From CAYZHV01 sp046541355 (lineage in GTDB: Bacteria > Spirochaetota > Spirochaetia > DSM-27196 > Alkalispirochaetaceae): a stretch of 64,000 nucleotides of DNA. The stretch spans positions 4,360-68,359 of the forward strand of contig JBKHDM010000002.1 in assembly GCA_046541355.1 (NCBI GenBank). Direction: 5' to 3'. This document shows positions 44,183 through 52,978 of this stretch, piece by piece. Both the position numbers and the translations under genes were made by a program. Numbering within the stretch: position 1 is the stretch's first letter; every line of letters starts with the position of its first letter. The notes below the pieces were generated by a model. The model worked only from the letters and a program-made list of their open reading frames with translations, had not been told where the DNA came from and made no database searches.

Positions 44183-45023
44183 CCCACTCGGTAAAACGGA
44201 TCAGCGCCGTCGGGTCTTCCGGCGGGGCGCCGGCATTATCGATGGCAAGCATCCCCTCAAGCTCCGCCGGCGCCCCGGGTAGCTTTATCCGGCTCACAAG
44301 AGAAACAGCTCGCCTCGAGAGCGCCCGCGGCAGCTCGATAACCGTGGTTCCCCGGGGTTCGAGGTAGCTCCGGGCAATTTCGGTCACGGTGAGAAGCTCA
44401 GGCCCTGAGAGTTCGACCCGCGGGGGAGGTTGCGTCGAGGTGAGGGCCGAGGCGGTGATCCTCGCGGCATCCGCCACATGGATCGGCCGAAAAGGGGCTG
44501 AGAGCGAAGGGATCGGCACCACCGGTAGCCGGGAGACGAGGTCGAGGGCCGAGACGAGCTCGCTTCCCCGGCCGAAGAGAATCGAAGGGGCGACGACGGT
44601 CCCTCTGACACGGGAGTCGGCGAGGAGTGTTTCGGCCCGCGCCTTTGTTTCGGCGTAAGCCGAGCCGGCCGCGGTATGAACTCCGAGGGCGCTTGTGTAG
44701 GTAAGCTGTTGTACACCGCGCGTTTCTGCGAGGGCGAGAACGGTGCGAAAGCCCTCGAGGTGGAGCCGTCGGTAGGTACGACGCCCACCGAGAGGACGGC
44801 GCAGGGGCGTCGCGGCGACGAGGTAGACAATGCGGTCCCCGGGGCGCAGGGCGTCCTCGACTCCCCGGATATCCCCAGGAAGGCAGACCCTGATGTGCTG
44901 TCCGCCCCCGGATGATTCTCGTCGGGAGGCGGTGAGGACCGTGGCACCCCGAGCCCGGAGTGCACCGGCGAGGGCGCTCCCGAAAAAGCCGGTACCTCCG
45001 ATCAGAATAAACCGACCTTCCAT
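44157..45023 (-). CDS. NAD(P)-binding short-chain epimerase/dehydratase family protein
   Basis: 288 residues. The Rossmann loop is G-G-T-G-F-F-G-S-A-L-A near the N-terminus. Y-T-S-A-L-G-V-H with Y-A-E-T-K downstream gives the extended-SDR Ser and Y-x3-K catalytic pair. It resembles the NDUFA9/YfcH-type group of atypical SDRs. No substrate can be inferred; it stands alone, convergent with the lipoprotein gene. Confidence 0.8.
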   Translation of the reverse strand: MEGRFILIGGTGFFGSALAGALRARGATVLTASRRESSGGGQHIRVCLPGDIRGVEDALRPGDRIVYLVAATPLRRPLGGRRTYRRLHLEGFRTVLALAETRGVQQLTYTSALGVHTAAGSAYAETKARAETLLADSRVRGTVVAPSILFGRGSELVSALDLVSRLPVVPIPSLSAPFRPIHVADAARITASALTSTQPPPRVELSGPELLTVTEIARSYLEPRGTTVIELPRALSRRAVSLVSRIKLPGAPAELEGMLAIDNAGAPPEDPTALIRFTEWASRYHSDR

Positions 45024-45120
45024 TGATCAGCTCCTCCTGGTTGGGTCACCTCGCCCCGGCACGCGTTCCTGGTGGCCGGGATCCCGACGGCGGGGGAAGC
45101 AGCGAGCTCCCCGGGCGGAC

Positions 45121-45155
45121 AAAACAATGGCCCGGCTTACCTACCACCGGGCCAT
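45121..45155 (-). terminator. rho-independent terminator of the DUF4168 gene
   Basis: A 9-bp perfect stem (ATGGCCCGG at 45127-45135 with CCGGGCCAT at 45147-45155) is followed on the minus strand by a T-rich stretch. It lies 44 bases past the stop of the DUF4168 gene. Confidence 0.75.
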
Positions 45156-45198
45156 CAGCCTCACTGTTTTATAGCTATACTATGCGAGAGACAAGCCC

Positions 45199-45702
45199 TC
45201 AGGAGCCCTCGAGTTCCTCAAACCGCTCCTGGAGCTCCGGGTCCTGCTGGATCGCCTGGGCGATCCGATTGAACCGCTGTACATCGAGCCCCTCATCCTC
45301 AACAGCCTCGACCATCTGGTCGTTCGACTCCTGCTGAATCTCCTCGAGCTCACCCATGAGTGCTTCGAACTCCTCCTCCTCCGAATCCGAGGGAGCGCTG
45401 GAAGGAGCGGGCCCGCCGGTTTCGGCGCGGTAGAGCTCCTGGAAACGGCTCTCATCGAGCGAGGAGTCGGCCACGGCACCCTGGGTAGTCTCCACCATAT
45501 CCTGGCGGATCGTTTCAACCTCCTCGAGAGCCGCCGCGAACTGCTCGAGCTCCTCTCCGCTTACCTCAGGTGCATCGCTGTCCATGCCGCTCTGGGCTGC
45601 CACGGAGGCAACGCCGAAGAATGAGAGCAGCAGGATCATCGCAAATCCGATAAAAATGGAGCGACGAGTCGCCCCGGAACCTCTTGTATTGTAATCCTTC
45701 AT
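45199..45702 (-). CDS. secreted DUF4168-like protein
   Basis: 167 residues from ATG 45702; the open frame extends further, but the upstream part has no family character. A hydrophobic signal segment (about residues 16-37, ending near V-A-A-Q) precedes an acidic, helical protein with many Glu. The repeated pattern of a short helix ending in L-D-x-x-R-F (S-L-D-E-S-R-F and G-L-D-V-Q-R-F) and a final I-Q-Q-D-P-E-L-Q fits DUF4168. The function is unknown; proteins of this type are exported and small. It is followed by a good terminator (45121-45155). Confidence 0.7.
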   Translation of the reverse strand: MKDYNTRGSGATRRSIFIGFAMILLLSFFGVASVAAQSGMDSDAPEVSGEELEQFAAALEEVETIRQDMVETTQGAVADSSLDESRFQELYRAETGGPAPSSAPSDSEEEEFEALMGELEEIQQESNDQMVEAVEDEGLDVQRFNRIAQAIQQDPELQERFEELEGS

Positions 45703-45736
45703 ATACCTAAAGCGTATTGCCCGGCTCCGGGGATCG

Positions 45737-46588
45737 TCAAGGATCGCCGCCACCCCGGAGCATTTGGGCGAGTCGGGGCAGGGCGTCGGAGAGGGGAGCC
45801 TCCACGCTGATCGTCGCCAGCCGGTCCGCCCGGGTCTCACCGAGATTGACAATAGCTATCGGGATCTCGCGGCGGGAGGCACGCTCGACAAAACGGTATC
45901 CGGAGTAGACGGTGAGGGAGCTTCCGAGGACGAGCATCGCCTCTGCCGCCTCCACCCGTCCAAAGACATCAGCTACCCGCTCGGCAGGCACATTCTCTCC
46001 GAAAAAGACCACATCCGGCTTGAGGAGCCCGCCGCACTCGCTGCATCGGGGCACCCGAAAGGTTCGGGTTACCTCCTCTGGAAGTTCGGCGTCTCCGTCC
46101 GGAGCGTGCTCGGCCCGGTGGCTGAGCAGGCCGGGGTTCTCCCGGAGTATGCGCTCCTGAAGCTGCGCCCGACTCTCACGGTTACCGCAGTCGAGACAGA
46201 GCACCCGGGCGAGACTGCCGTGAAGTTCCACAACCTCCCGGGAGCCGGCCCTGGTGTGCAGGCCGTCGACGTTCTGGGTTACCACGCCGGTGATGACACC
46301 TTCGGCCTCCAGCTGCGCCAGAGCGCGATGAGCCGCGTTGGGATGGGCCGAGGCGATCAGCGGCCGGCCAAGGGCGCTTCTCGACCAGTAACGCTGTCGA
46401 GCCGCCTCGGAGCGCATGAACTCGGAGAAGGTGATCGGGGAGCGCTTTTTCAGCCTACCCTGGGGCCCCCGGTAGTCGGGTATTCCGGAGTCGGTGCTGA
46501 TTCCCGCGCCGGTGATAACGAGGGTGCGCTTGCCCCGGAGGGTCCAGGCGAGCTCCGATAGCGTTGCGGTATGGATCGATGCTGCCAC
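45737..46588 (-). CDS. Sir2-family NAD-dependent protein deacylase
   Basis: 283 residues. The NAD site is G-A-G-I-S-T-D-S-G-I-P-D-Y-R-G, the catalytic region T-Q-N-V-D-G-L-H-T, and the catalytic His lies in E-L-H-G. The zinc module is complete, with C-L-D-C and C-S-E-C. It removes acetyl or related acyl groups from Lys using NAD. The sequence G-S-S-L-T-V-Y near the end is the ribose-binding segment. It lies in a region of single unrelated genes. Confidence 0.93.
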   Translation of the reverse strand: MAASIHTATLSELAWTLRGKRTLVITGAGISTDSGIPDYRGPQGRLKKRSPITFSEFMRSEAARQRYWSRSALGRPLIASAHPNAAHRALAQLEAEGVITGVVTQNVDGLHTRAGSREVVELHGSLARVLCLDCGNRESRAQLQERILRENPGLLSHRAEHAPDGDAELPEEVTRTFRVPRCSECGGLLKPDVVFFGENVPAERVADVFGRVEAAEAMLVLGSSLTVYSGYRFVERASRREIPIAIVNLGETRADRLATISVEAPLSDALPRLAQMLRGGGDP

Positions 46589-46655
46589 ATCCGCAAGATA
46601 GGTCTACCCAAGAGAGTGGTCAAGAGACGCATGGGAACAGCCGAACTCTCTAGTG

Positions 46656-47756
46656 ATGAAGACGACCCCTGTTTTCGAGTCGATAGGTCTCTCGGCGCTG
46701 CCTGTCTGGGTAGAGCTAACCGTCCTCGTTCTCGCCGGTGCTCTCGGCTACTGGCTTCTCAGCACCCTCGCTCCGTTGCTCCTCAAAAAAGAGCGCGCCA
46801 CCGCGGCCCGGGCGTTTCTCAGGAGTACCCGGACACCGGTCTGGATCATTATAGCTGTCCTCATCGTCGACTGGGGCGTTCGCTCGACCCGCCCGGGTAC
46901 GGCGTTTGAACCCTTTCTCGGGACCGCCGTACCCCTGATCGTAGTCTTCGCCCTCGGGCTCCTGAGTCTCCGGGTAAGCGACGCGCTCTTCGAGCTTCTC
47001 AGAAGACGTTTTGACATAAAAGCAATCGACAATCTCCGGGCGCGCAAGGCGACCACTCAGATAAACCTCCTGCAGCAGGTGATAACCTTCATCATTATCA
47101 TTATTTCGGTGTCCGCCGCTCTGATGACGATCCCGGGGGTGAGGAGCTACGGAGCGTCCCTCCTCGCCTCAGCCGGCGTGGCAGGCATCGTCCTCGGGTT
47201 CGCCGCCCAGCAGACCCTGGCGAACATCCTCGCCGGAATCCAGCTCGCCATTACCCAGCCCCTCAGGTATGACGATGCGGTGGTCATTGATGGAGAGTGG
47301 GGATGGGTTGAGGAGACCGCCCTCACCTACATTGTGGTTCGCCTCTGGGACCGGCGCCGCCTCATCGTGCCGATCTCCCAGCTGTTGCAAAGCTCCTTTC
47401 AGAACTGGACCCGCTCGACCAGCTCCATTATCGGGACGGTTCACCTCCACCTCGACTACACCACCGATCTCGAGGAGATCCGAAAGGTACAGACCGCAGC
47501 GCTGATGGAGTCGGATCTCTGGAACCGCGAGGTCGATGTTGTACAGGTGGTCGATACTACCGAGACGACGATGGTGGTCCGATCCCTGGTAAGCGCCAAG
47601 GACTCTCCCACCACCTGGGACCTCCGATGCTATGTACGGGAACGCCTCATAACCCACCTGAGGGAGGCGCAGCCGCAAGCGCTTCCGAAGCGGCGCTACC
47701 TCGAGGCCCCGGAGCCGGCCGAAACAGACCGAAACAGACCGGAATCAGAGGCCTGA
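46656..47756 (+). CDS. MscS-family mechanosensitive channel
   Basis: 366 residues from ATG 46656 (a GTG at 46653 is one codon upstream). About four transmembrane helices; the last is the Ala/Gly-rich pore helix (A-S-A-G-V-A-G-I-V-L-G-F-A-A-Q-Q-T-L-A-N). It is followed by the beta domain signature (P-L-R-Y-D-D-A-V-V-I-D-G-E-W-G) and V-P-I-S-Q-L-L-Q-S-S-F-Q-N-W. It opens under membrane tension to release solutes on osmotic downshock. Confidence 0.92.
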   Translation: MKTTPVFESIGLSALPVWVELTVLVLAGALGYWLLSTLAPLLLKKERATAARAFLRSTRTPVWIIIAVLIVDWGVRSTRPGTAFEPFLGTAVPLIVVFALGLLSLRVSDALFELLRRRFDIKAIDNLRARKATTQINLLQQVITFIIIIISVSAALMTIPGVRSYGASLLASAGVAGIVLGFAAQQTLANILAGIQLAITQPLRYDDAVVIDGEWGWVEETALTYIVVRLWDRRRLIVPISQLLQSSFQNWTRSTSSIIGTVHLHLDYTTDLEEIRKVQTAALMESDLWNREVDVVQVVDTTETTMVVRSLVSAKDSPTTWDLRCYVRERLITHLREAQPQALPKRRYLEAPEPAETDRNRPESEA

Positions 47757-47816
47757 GGAATAAGAGAGAGCCTTCCCCCCCCCGGCGCCGGGTGAGAAGC
47801 GCGGAGGCCGCGGCGA

Positions 47817-48899
47817 TTACGGCTGCCAGCCGGCCTCCCGGCGATCCCTCCAGGGGCCCCCGTCGACGTAGCGCTCAGGATACAGCGCCTTCGGGCGCGG
47901 GTCCTCCGCCTCGTCAAGCTGTTTTACCATCCACAGCGGATAGGGCGTGCCCGGGTCCGAAACTCGGTCGAGCTCGTCGAGCTCTTCCCGGGAGAGCTCG
48001 AGCTCCGACGCCTCGAGGTTGTCCTCGAGGTGCTCCTTTTTCCGGGCGGCGGCGATCACCGCCGAGATCGCAGGCCGGCTGAGCAGCCACGCCAGGGCGA
48101 CCCGGGCGGGGCTGCAGCCGTGGGCGGCTGAGATCTTTTTGAGAGTGTCGACAACGTTAAACCCGATCTCATGGTCAAAGGGAACAAAGTTTCCCGCCTC
48201 GGCAAAGCGGGTTCCCTCGGGGGCGGGATTCTCCCGGGTATACTTGCCCGAGAGAAATCCCCCGGCCAGGGGCGACCAGACGAGTATACCGAGGTTGTGA
48301 TACTCCGCCATCGACTGGAAATCGTGCTCCAACCCGCGTCCGACGAGGGAGTAGTACATCTGGGCGGTGGCGTAACGGTGGAGATTGAGCTTCTCCTGCA
48401 ACCAGAGCGCCGTGGTCGCCTGCCAGGAGAGGTAGTTGCTCAGGCCGATGTAGCGCACCTTTCCCTGGCGTACCAGGTCGTCGAGGGCGCGGAGGGTCTC
48501 CTCGAGGGGGGTGTTACTGTCCCAGCCGTGTATCTGGTAGAGGTCGAGGTAATCGGTCTGGAGCCGCCGGAGGGAGCTCTCGATACCCCGCATGATGTTT
48601 ACCCGGGTCGCACCGCTGCGGTTGAAATTGTCACTCATCGGCAGACGGCATTTGGAGGCGAGAACGAGCTCCTCCCGATTCCCCTTGATCGCCTTGCCCA
48701 CAAACTCCTCGCTCTGCCCGAGGCTGTAAACGTCGGCGGTATCGATAAAGTTGACACCCTTGTCCAGGGCGAAGGCGATCAGCTCGTTAGTTTCGGTCTG
48801 ATCGAGATTGCCCATGTTCATCTTCCGGCCGAACTGCATCGTGCCGAGGGCAATCTCGCTTACGATGAGGCCGGTGTTGCCGAGACGTCTGTACTTCAT
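47817..48899 (-). CDS. aldo/keto reductase
   Basis: 360 residues, longer than average (about 320). The catalytic set is visible: Asp in F-I-D-T-A-D-V-Y with the Tyr, Lys in L-A-S-K-C, and His in Y-Q-I-H-G-W-D. It reduces aldehydes or ketones of sugars with NADPH or oxidises the reverse. It is the last gene of a minus-strand run starting with dhaK at 51593 and lies 12 bases after the DUF1349 gene, so it probably acts on a sugar or polyol in the same pathway. Confidence 0.9.
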   Translation of the reverse strand: MKYRRLGNTGLIVSEIALGTMQFGRKMNMGNLDQTETNELIAFALDKGVNFIDTADVYSLGQSEEFVGKAIKGNREELVLASKCRLPMSDNFNRSGATRVNIMRGIESSLRRLQTDYLDLYQIHGWDSNTPLEETLRALDDLVRQGKVRYIGLSNYLSWQATTALWLQEKLNLHRYATAQMYYSLVGRGLEHDFQSMAEYHNLGILVWSPLAGGFLSGKYTRENPAPEGTRFAEAGNFVPFDHEIGFNVVDTLKKISAAHGCSPARVALAWLLSRPAISAVIAAARKKEHLEDNLEASELELSREELDELDRVSDPGTPYPLWMVKQLDEAEDPRPKALYPERYVDGGPWRDRREAGWQP

Positions 48900-48911
48900 G
48901 TTTATCTCTCC

Positions 48912-49454
48912 TTACGGTTTTGGCGGGGTGATTTCGACCGCATCGATTGTGAGGCGGTAGCCTCCGCCGGTAGGAGCTGCGGCCATTACTCCCGCCGAGA
49001 CCGGTGAATCCGATGGAACGTAGCACTGTCGTAGGAGGGTGAACGGACGGGACGCCGGATGCCAGTAGACCTCCACGGTCTGCCCCCGGCGGGCGAGGCG
49101 GAAATGCACCGCCTCAGGCGTCTCCATGAGCACCAGGGACCAGTCGGACCAATCACGGGTTACAACAACTCCGGCGTGGTAGCTGCCCTCGAAAAACTCC
49201 ACCCCTGCCTTGATCCAGACCTCCGGGGAGAGGCGCAGCATGAGCCCTGCATGGTCGTATTTCTCCCGGTAGGTCGGGGTAAAGGAGCAGTGGAGGTCGA
49301 AGTCGCCGGATACTTCCCGGTAGCGGAAATGGCCGGTGTCGCGTACCCCGCCGTCATGGGTCTTGCGCCAGAAGTCTGTCCCCTCCTCGACGCCGATGGT
49401 CAGGGAGGTGCCGGACTCACTCCATTGAGCCGGCTCGTTAAGCCACTCCATCAC
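48912..49454 (-). CDS. DUF1349 (concanavalin-like) protein
   Basis: 180 residues. The composition and strands (W-R-K-T-H-D, A-G-L-M-L-R-L, V-W-I-K-A-G-V-E-F) match DUF1349, a lectin-type jelly-roll family that includes regulators of sugar utilisation in yeast. No signal peptide, so it is cytoplasmic. It overlaps the AllA-like gene by four bases. Its role in sugar breakdown is not known. Confidence 0.85.
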   Translation of the reverse strand: MMEWLNEPAQWSESGTSLTIGVEEGTDFWRKTHDGGVRDTGHFRYREVSGDFDLHCSFTPTYREKYDHAGLMLRLSPEVWIKAGVEFFEGSYHAGVVVTRDWSDWSLVLMETPEAVHFRLARRGQTVEVYWHPASRPFTLLRQCYVPSDSPVSAGVMAAAPTGGGYRLTIDAVEITPPKP

Positions 49455-49957
49455 GCTCCGGTGACCACGTACTTGATGTCGTTTTCCTGGTCCACGTGGC
49501 GCATGAACAGGTCATTATCCGGGGTGTCCTCCTCAAAGATGACCCAGGTTTTTACCGGCTTATCCTTGACCAGGGGCGCAAAGTGCCAGGTGTTGCGATG
49601 GAGCACCACCGAGTCTCCCGCCTGAAGACGGAACGCTTTAACCGTATCGAGGTTTATCTGCCTGGTGTCCTTGCTCTCAGGCTCGGCGAGGACGAGAACC
49701 ACCTCACCGTCCGCGGGGATGAGCGTCTCGGTACTCCTCGCGTGCTGCTCGAAGGTGGTGCTGACCATCTGCCCTTTTGGAAAAGAGCGCACCAGACCGA
49801 CGGAAACCGAGTTGAGATCGAGAATGGCGAGCTTGTTCCAGAAGTTGAAATCCTCGCTCTCGAACGCCGGGTCCTGCTGCCCGGTTCGTACAAAGGCGCC
49901 GTACGGGGCGAAGGCCTCCTGCGAGAGCTCTTCGACCTTCAGGGTTATCTCTTTCAT
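49451..49957 (-). CDS. ureidoglycolate lyase (AllA)-like cupin protein
   Basis: 168 residues. F-E-Q-H-A-R-S-T-E-T-L-I-P and L-H-R-N-T-W-H-F-A-P-L are the two conserved segments of the AllA fold, and the length is normal. True AllA releases urea from ureidoglycolate, but no purine-degradation genes are here. Its place between DhaL (four-base overlap) and DUF1349 suggests a different substrate, probably a small hydroxy-acid or sugar acid of the operon's pathway. Confidence 0.83.
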   Translation of the reverse strand: MKEITLKVEELSQEAFAPYGAFVRTGQQDPAFESEDFNFWNKLAILDLNSVSVGLVRSFPKGQMVSTTFEQHARSTETLIPADGEVVLVLAEPESKDTRQINLDTVKAFRLQAGDSVVLHRNTWHFAPLVKDKPVKTWVIFEEDTPDNDLFMRHVDQENDIKYVVTGA

Positions 49958-50577
49958 CCTGTTACTCCCTCTTTAAAGCCGCGAACAATCATTACACCCA
50001 CGGTAGCACCGGGGTCCTGTCGTCCTTTTGACTGCTCCTGGTAGTAGGCAGCCCGACCGTGCTGCGCTACCATCTCTTTGGTCGCTTCGAGTCCCTGCTG
50101 CGCCGCTTCGAGACCCGCCTCGAGGGCTGTGGCCGGATCATCTCCCGCCCCTTCTATCGCCTCGGCCACGGGATTGAGACTGTCGATAATCGTCTTCTCT
50201 CCCGGCTTTGCCTTACCCCGCTCCATGAGTCCCTGGACAAAGGCGGCGAAAAACGCCGCGAGATCCGAGCTCCCGAGACTCTCCTTGCCGGCGACAGCCT
50301 TGCCCCCGCGCATAAAGCCGGTTCCCACGAGGGTACCCATGGTGGACGGGGCGGCGCCGGCGATGGTCATGCCTGCCTTCATAAAGAACTTTCCGACATC
50401 CGTCTCCTCCGAGGAGGAGAGCTGGTCGTCGGCGGTGACAAAGCACTTTCTCATGGTGAGGCCGAGGTCGCCGTCGCCCATGACGCCGTCGAGCTCGATG
50501 AGGTACTCCTTGTTCTCCTCCATGATCTCCCTGAGCCTGTGGACGACCGCCCGGGCTGTCTGCGCGTCAAACGCCAT
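49954..50577 (-). CDS. dhaL: dihydroxyacetone-kinase-type ADP-binding subunit (DhaL)
   Basis: 207 residues, the normal length for DhaL. The nucleotide-binding acidic cluster lies in D-G-V-M-G-D-G-D-L-G-L-T near the N-terminus, with the Leu replacing the usual His of G-D-G-D-H-G. G-T-L-V-G-T-G-F and the later K-T-I-I-D-S-L-N-P match the family. It works with DhaK (next gene, 11 bases upstream). No DhaM phosphotransfer gene is present, so ATP rather than PTS phosphate is the likely donor. Confidence 0.93.
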   Translation of the reverse strand: MAFDAQTARAVVHRLREIMEENKEYLIELDGVMGDGDLGLTMRKCFVTADDQLSSSEETDVGKFFMKAGMTIAGAAPSTMGTLVGTGFMRGGKAVAGKESLGSSDLAAFFAAFVQGLMERGKAKPGEKTIIDSLNPVAEAIEGAGDDPATALEAGLEAAQQGLEATKEMVAQHGRAAYYQEQSKGRQDPGATVGVMIVRGFKEGVTG

Positions 50578-50588
50578 AACCCCGCCTC

Positions 50589-51593
50589 CTAAAGCTGAGC
50601 CTGCTCAAAGAAGGGCGTCCTCGCAGGTTTGGCGAGAAGCGCCTTCAGCTCCTCATCGAGCTTGAGCAGAGAGATGGAGAACCCGGACATCTCCATCGAT
50701 GTCGCAAACTCACCGGCGTACACCTTGAAGACGGTGATCCCCTCTTTGCTGAGGATCTCATTGACCCGACGATAGGCGATGTACAGCTCGTCGAGGGGGG
50801 TTGCGCCGAGCCCGTTGAGAAGCACCGACACCTCGTCTCCCTGAGTGTAGGGAAGGTCGGGCACGATTTTGTCCATCATCTCGTCGACCACTTCATTGGC
50901 GGTCATGAGCTTACCCCGTCGAATGCCCGGCTCCCCGTGGATACCCATGCCGATCTCCATCTCGTCCTCGCCGATCTGAAAGGACGGCTTACCGACCTCC
51001 GGCACGACACAGGGCGAGAGGGCGACGCCCATGGTACGCACATTGGCTCCCGCCTTTTCGGCGATCCGCTTTACCTCGTCGAGGTCCGCACCCTCCGCCG
51101 CCTTGGCGCCGGCACACTTATAGAGGTAGAAGATGCCCGCAACACCCCGGCGCTTGTGCTCCTCGCCCTTCTTTGCACTGGCGACATCCTCTCCGGCGAC
51201 GTAGCTCGCAACCTTGATCTCCTCCATGTCCGCCATCTCCGTGGCCATGTCAAAGTTCATAATATCGCCGCCGTAGTTTCCGTAGATGTAGAGAACACCC
51301 TTTCCGGAATCGATCTGCCTGGTAACGTTGAGCATCTGCTCGGCACTCGGAGACTGGAAGACGTCGCCCACGGAACAACCGTCGAGCATACCCTCCCCTA
51401 CGTAACCGAGAAAGAGCGGCAGGTGTCCCGAGCCACCGCCGGTGGCGAGGCCGACCTTCCCTTCCTTCTTCTTCGCCGTAACTATGCAGCGCCGGTCGCC
51501 GTTGACGTAGGTGAGCTGGTCGGGATGGGCTGCCACTATGCCGTCGATCATCTCGTCGACGTAGTCTTCGGGCTTGTTGATAAACTTTTTCAT
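50589..51593 (-). CDS. dhaK: dihydroxyacetone-kinase-type substrate-binding subunit (DhaK)
   Basis: 334 residues from ATG 51593, with AAGGAGA ahead. The substrate loop G-G-G-S-G-H is followed by L-P-L-F-L-G-Y-V-G-E-G-M-L-D-G, and the His that forms the hemiaminal with the ketose lies in G-M-G-I-H-G-E-P-G-I. The L-P-L-F replaces the common E-P-A-H, so the substrate may be larger than dihydroxyacetone. Some DhaK/DhaL homologues phosphorylate four-carbon ketoses such as erythrulose. It leads the minus-strand operon and is divergent from a LacI regulator. Confidence 0.93.
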   Translation of the reverse strand: MKKFINKPEDYVDEMIDGIVAAHPDQLTYVNGDRRCIVTAKKKEGKVGLATGGGSGHLPLFLGYVGEGMLDGCSVGDVFQSPSAEQMLNVTRQIDSGKGVLYIYGNYGGDIMNFDMATEMADMEEIKVASYVAGEDVASAKKGEEHKRRGVAGIFYLYKCAGAKAAEGADLDEVKRIAEKAGANVRTMGVALSPCVVPEVGKPSFQIGEDEMEIGMGIHGEPGIRRGKLMTANEVVDEMMDKIVPDLPYTQGDEVSVLLNGLGATPLDELYIAYRRVNEILSKEGITVFKVYAGEFATSMEMSGFSISLLKLDEELKALLAKPARTPFFEQAQL

Positions 51594-51646
51594 CCGTCGT
51601 CTCCTTTTCGCTCCCCGGTTACAGCCGCGGGAGCTTCGCACTTGGT

Positions 51647-51660
51647 CTAAAGTTCTTTAG
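51647..51660. promoter_or_regulatory. palindromic operator candidate CTAAAG-TT-CTTTAG
   Basis: A perfect inverted repeat with 6-base arms lies just downstream of the predicted dhaK transcription start, a position suited to repression by the LacI-type regulator encoded divergently. A related inverted pair (TTTAG at 51752-51756, CTAAA at 51763-51767) lies closer to the regulator gene. Confidence 0.45.
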
Positions 51661-51676
51661 AAAACAGGTTTCGGTC

Positions 51677-51704
51677 AGTGTAGCATGGAATGCATGGGTG
51701 TCAA
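51677..51704 (-). promoter_or_regulatory. promoter of the dhaK operon
   Basis: Minus-strand TTGACA (51699-51704), a 16-base spacer and TACACT (51677-51682). It stands about 85 bases upstream of dhaK. Confidence 0.6.
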
Positions 51705-51780
51705 GGATCGCAAGATCGGGTACCGCCGTTTAAAGCTCTTTTCTCAGGTGTTTTAGTATGGGCTAAAGCTGGTTTAGGTG

Positions 51781-51786
51781 TATAAT
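51781..51786 (+). promoter_or_regulatory. -10 element of the LacI-type regulator gene
   Basis: A perfect TATAAT about 50 bases ahead of the gene; no convincing -35. A TTTAG...CTAAA inverted pair lies where the -35 would be, so self-repression is likely. Confidence 0.4.
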
Positions 51787-51835
51787 GGGCGCCATTATGA
51801 AGCCGGGGGTACCTGGCTGTTAAGGAACATCGATA

Positions 51836-52858
51836 ATGGCAGCACGGATTAAGGACATAGCAAAACGTGCGGAGGTCTCGGAGGCGACGGTATCCCTCGT
51901 CCTCAACCAGAAACCGGGGGTGAGCACCCCGACCCGGGAGCGGGTCCTCAAGATCGCTCGGGACATGGACTACGGGGCGAATCAGCGCCAGCTGTTCTCC
52001 TCCAGGAGTGGAACGATCCGTTTTCTCAAGATCGCCATGCACGGCCACACGGTAAACCGGGACCACACGGTCTTTCTGGCGGACTACATTGATGGTCTCA
52101 CCCGGGGAGCCAACGCTGTCGGTTTTGCCCTGGAGATCAGCTCATTCGAGGGAGCAACAGCCGAGGAGATCGCCGCAACCGTCAGGACCGATGGGCTGAA
52201 AGGGATTGTGGTTCTCGGTACCGAACTGACCGGGGAGGACATAACCGTTTTCGGGGAACTCGAGATTCCGAAGGTCTTTCTCGACACGTACTACGACTTT
52301 CTGCCCTTTGACTTTGTCGACATGAACAACAAGGACTCGGTCTATTCCATCATCAGCTATCTCCTCTCCGAGGGACACGAGGAGATCGGCTTTGTCAGAA
52401 GCTCGGTGAATACCCATAACTTCTACCTCCGGGACGGCGGGTTCTGGGACGCCGTCTCAGCCCTGGAGGTGCCGATCCGGGAGAAGGATATCTTCACGGT
52501 GGATTCAACCTTTCAGGGTGCCTACGCCGATATGGTCAAACAGCTCTCGGGAAGGCAGAAGCTTCCGACGGCGATGTTCTGTACCAACGACATCATCTCC
52601 TACGGCGTGATCAAGGCGCTCACGGAGCGGGGATTCAAAGTCCCCGGGGATGTCTCGGTGGTCGGGTTTGACGACCTGCCCCTCTCCTCGGTGATGGAGC
52701 CACAGCTCACCACCGTCCAGGTCTCCAAAAAAGAGATGGGGGAGACGGCGATCCAGCTGCTTTCAAACCGCATTGACCGCGAGGGAGGCGGCCCGCCGGT
52801 AAAGATTCAGGTGGGAGGAAACCTGATCGTCAGGGAGAGTGTGAGGAGCCTCAGGTAG
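51836..52858 (+). CDS. LacI-family transcriptional regulator
   Basis: 340 residues. The LacI helix-turn-helix is at the N-terminus (I-K-D-I-A-K-R-A-E-V-S-E-A-T-V-S-L-V-L-N), with the usual hinge after it. The sugar-binding domain follows, ending with V-S-V-V-G-F-D-D-L-P-L-S. It should bind a sugar or sugar phosphate and control the dhaK operon, from which it is divergent, and possibly other genes downstream that share the CTAAAG half-site. The start at 51836 follows the sequence A-G-G-A-A-C, a fair ribosome site. Confidence 0.92.
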   Translation: MAARIKDIAKRAEVSEATVSLVLNQKPGVSTPTRERVLKIARDMDYGANQRQLFSSRSGTIRFLKIAMHGHTVNRDHTVFLADYIDGLTRGANAVGFALEISSFEGATAEEIAATVRTDGLKGIVVLGTELTGEDITVFGELEIPKVFLDTYYDFLPFDFVDMNNKDSVYSIISYLLSEGHEEIGFVRSSVNTHNFYLRDGGFWDAVSALEVPIREKDIFTVDSTFQGAYADMVKQLSGRQKLPTAMFCTNDIISYGVIKALTERGFKVPGDVSVVGFDDLPLSSVMEPQLTTVQVSKKEMGETAIQLLSNRIDREGGGPPVKIQVGGNLIVRESVRSLR

Positions 52859-52978
52859 CGCCACGTTCCGCGTAGAGGGGCGCCGTGCCCGGCGGCGGGA
52901 GCATCCTGGGTCGCGGCGGGCGCGAGCGGCTGGAGCCGGAGACCAGGTTTCACGGAAACCGGGCCTCCGGGCTTCTCC

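Noticed and set aside
52946..52960. GGTTTC-ACG... hairpin between the LacI gene and the FGGY kinase gene as a terminator
   Set aside because: The stem is only six bases with a short loop and no T-run on either strand.
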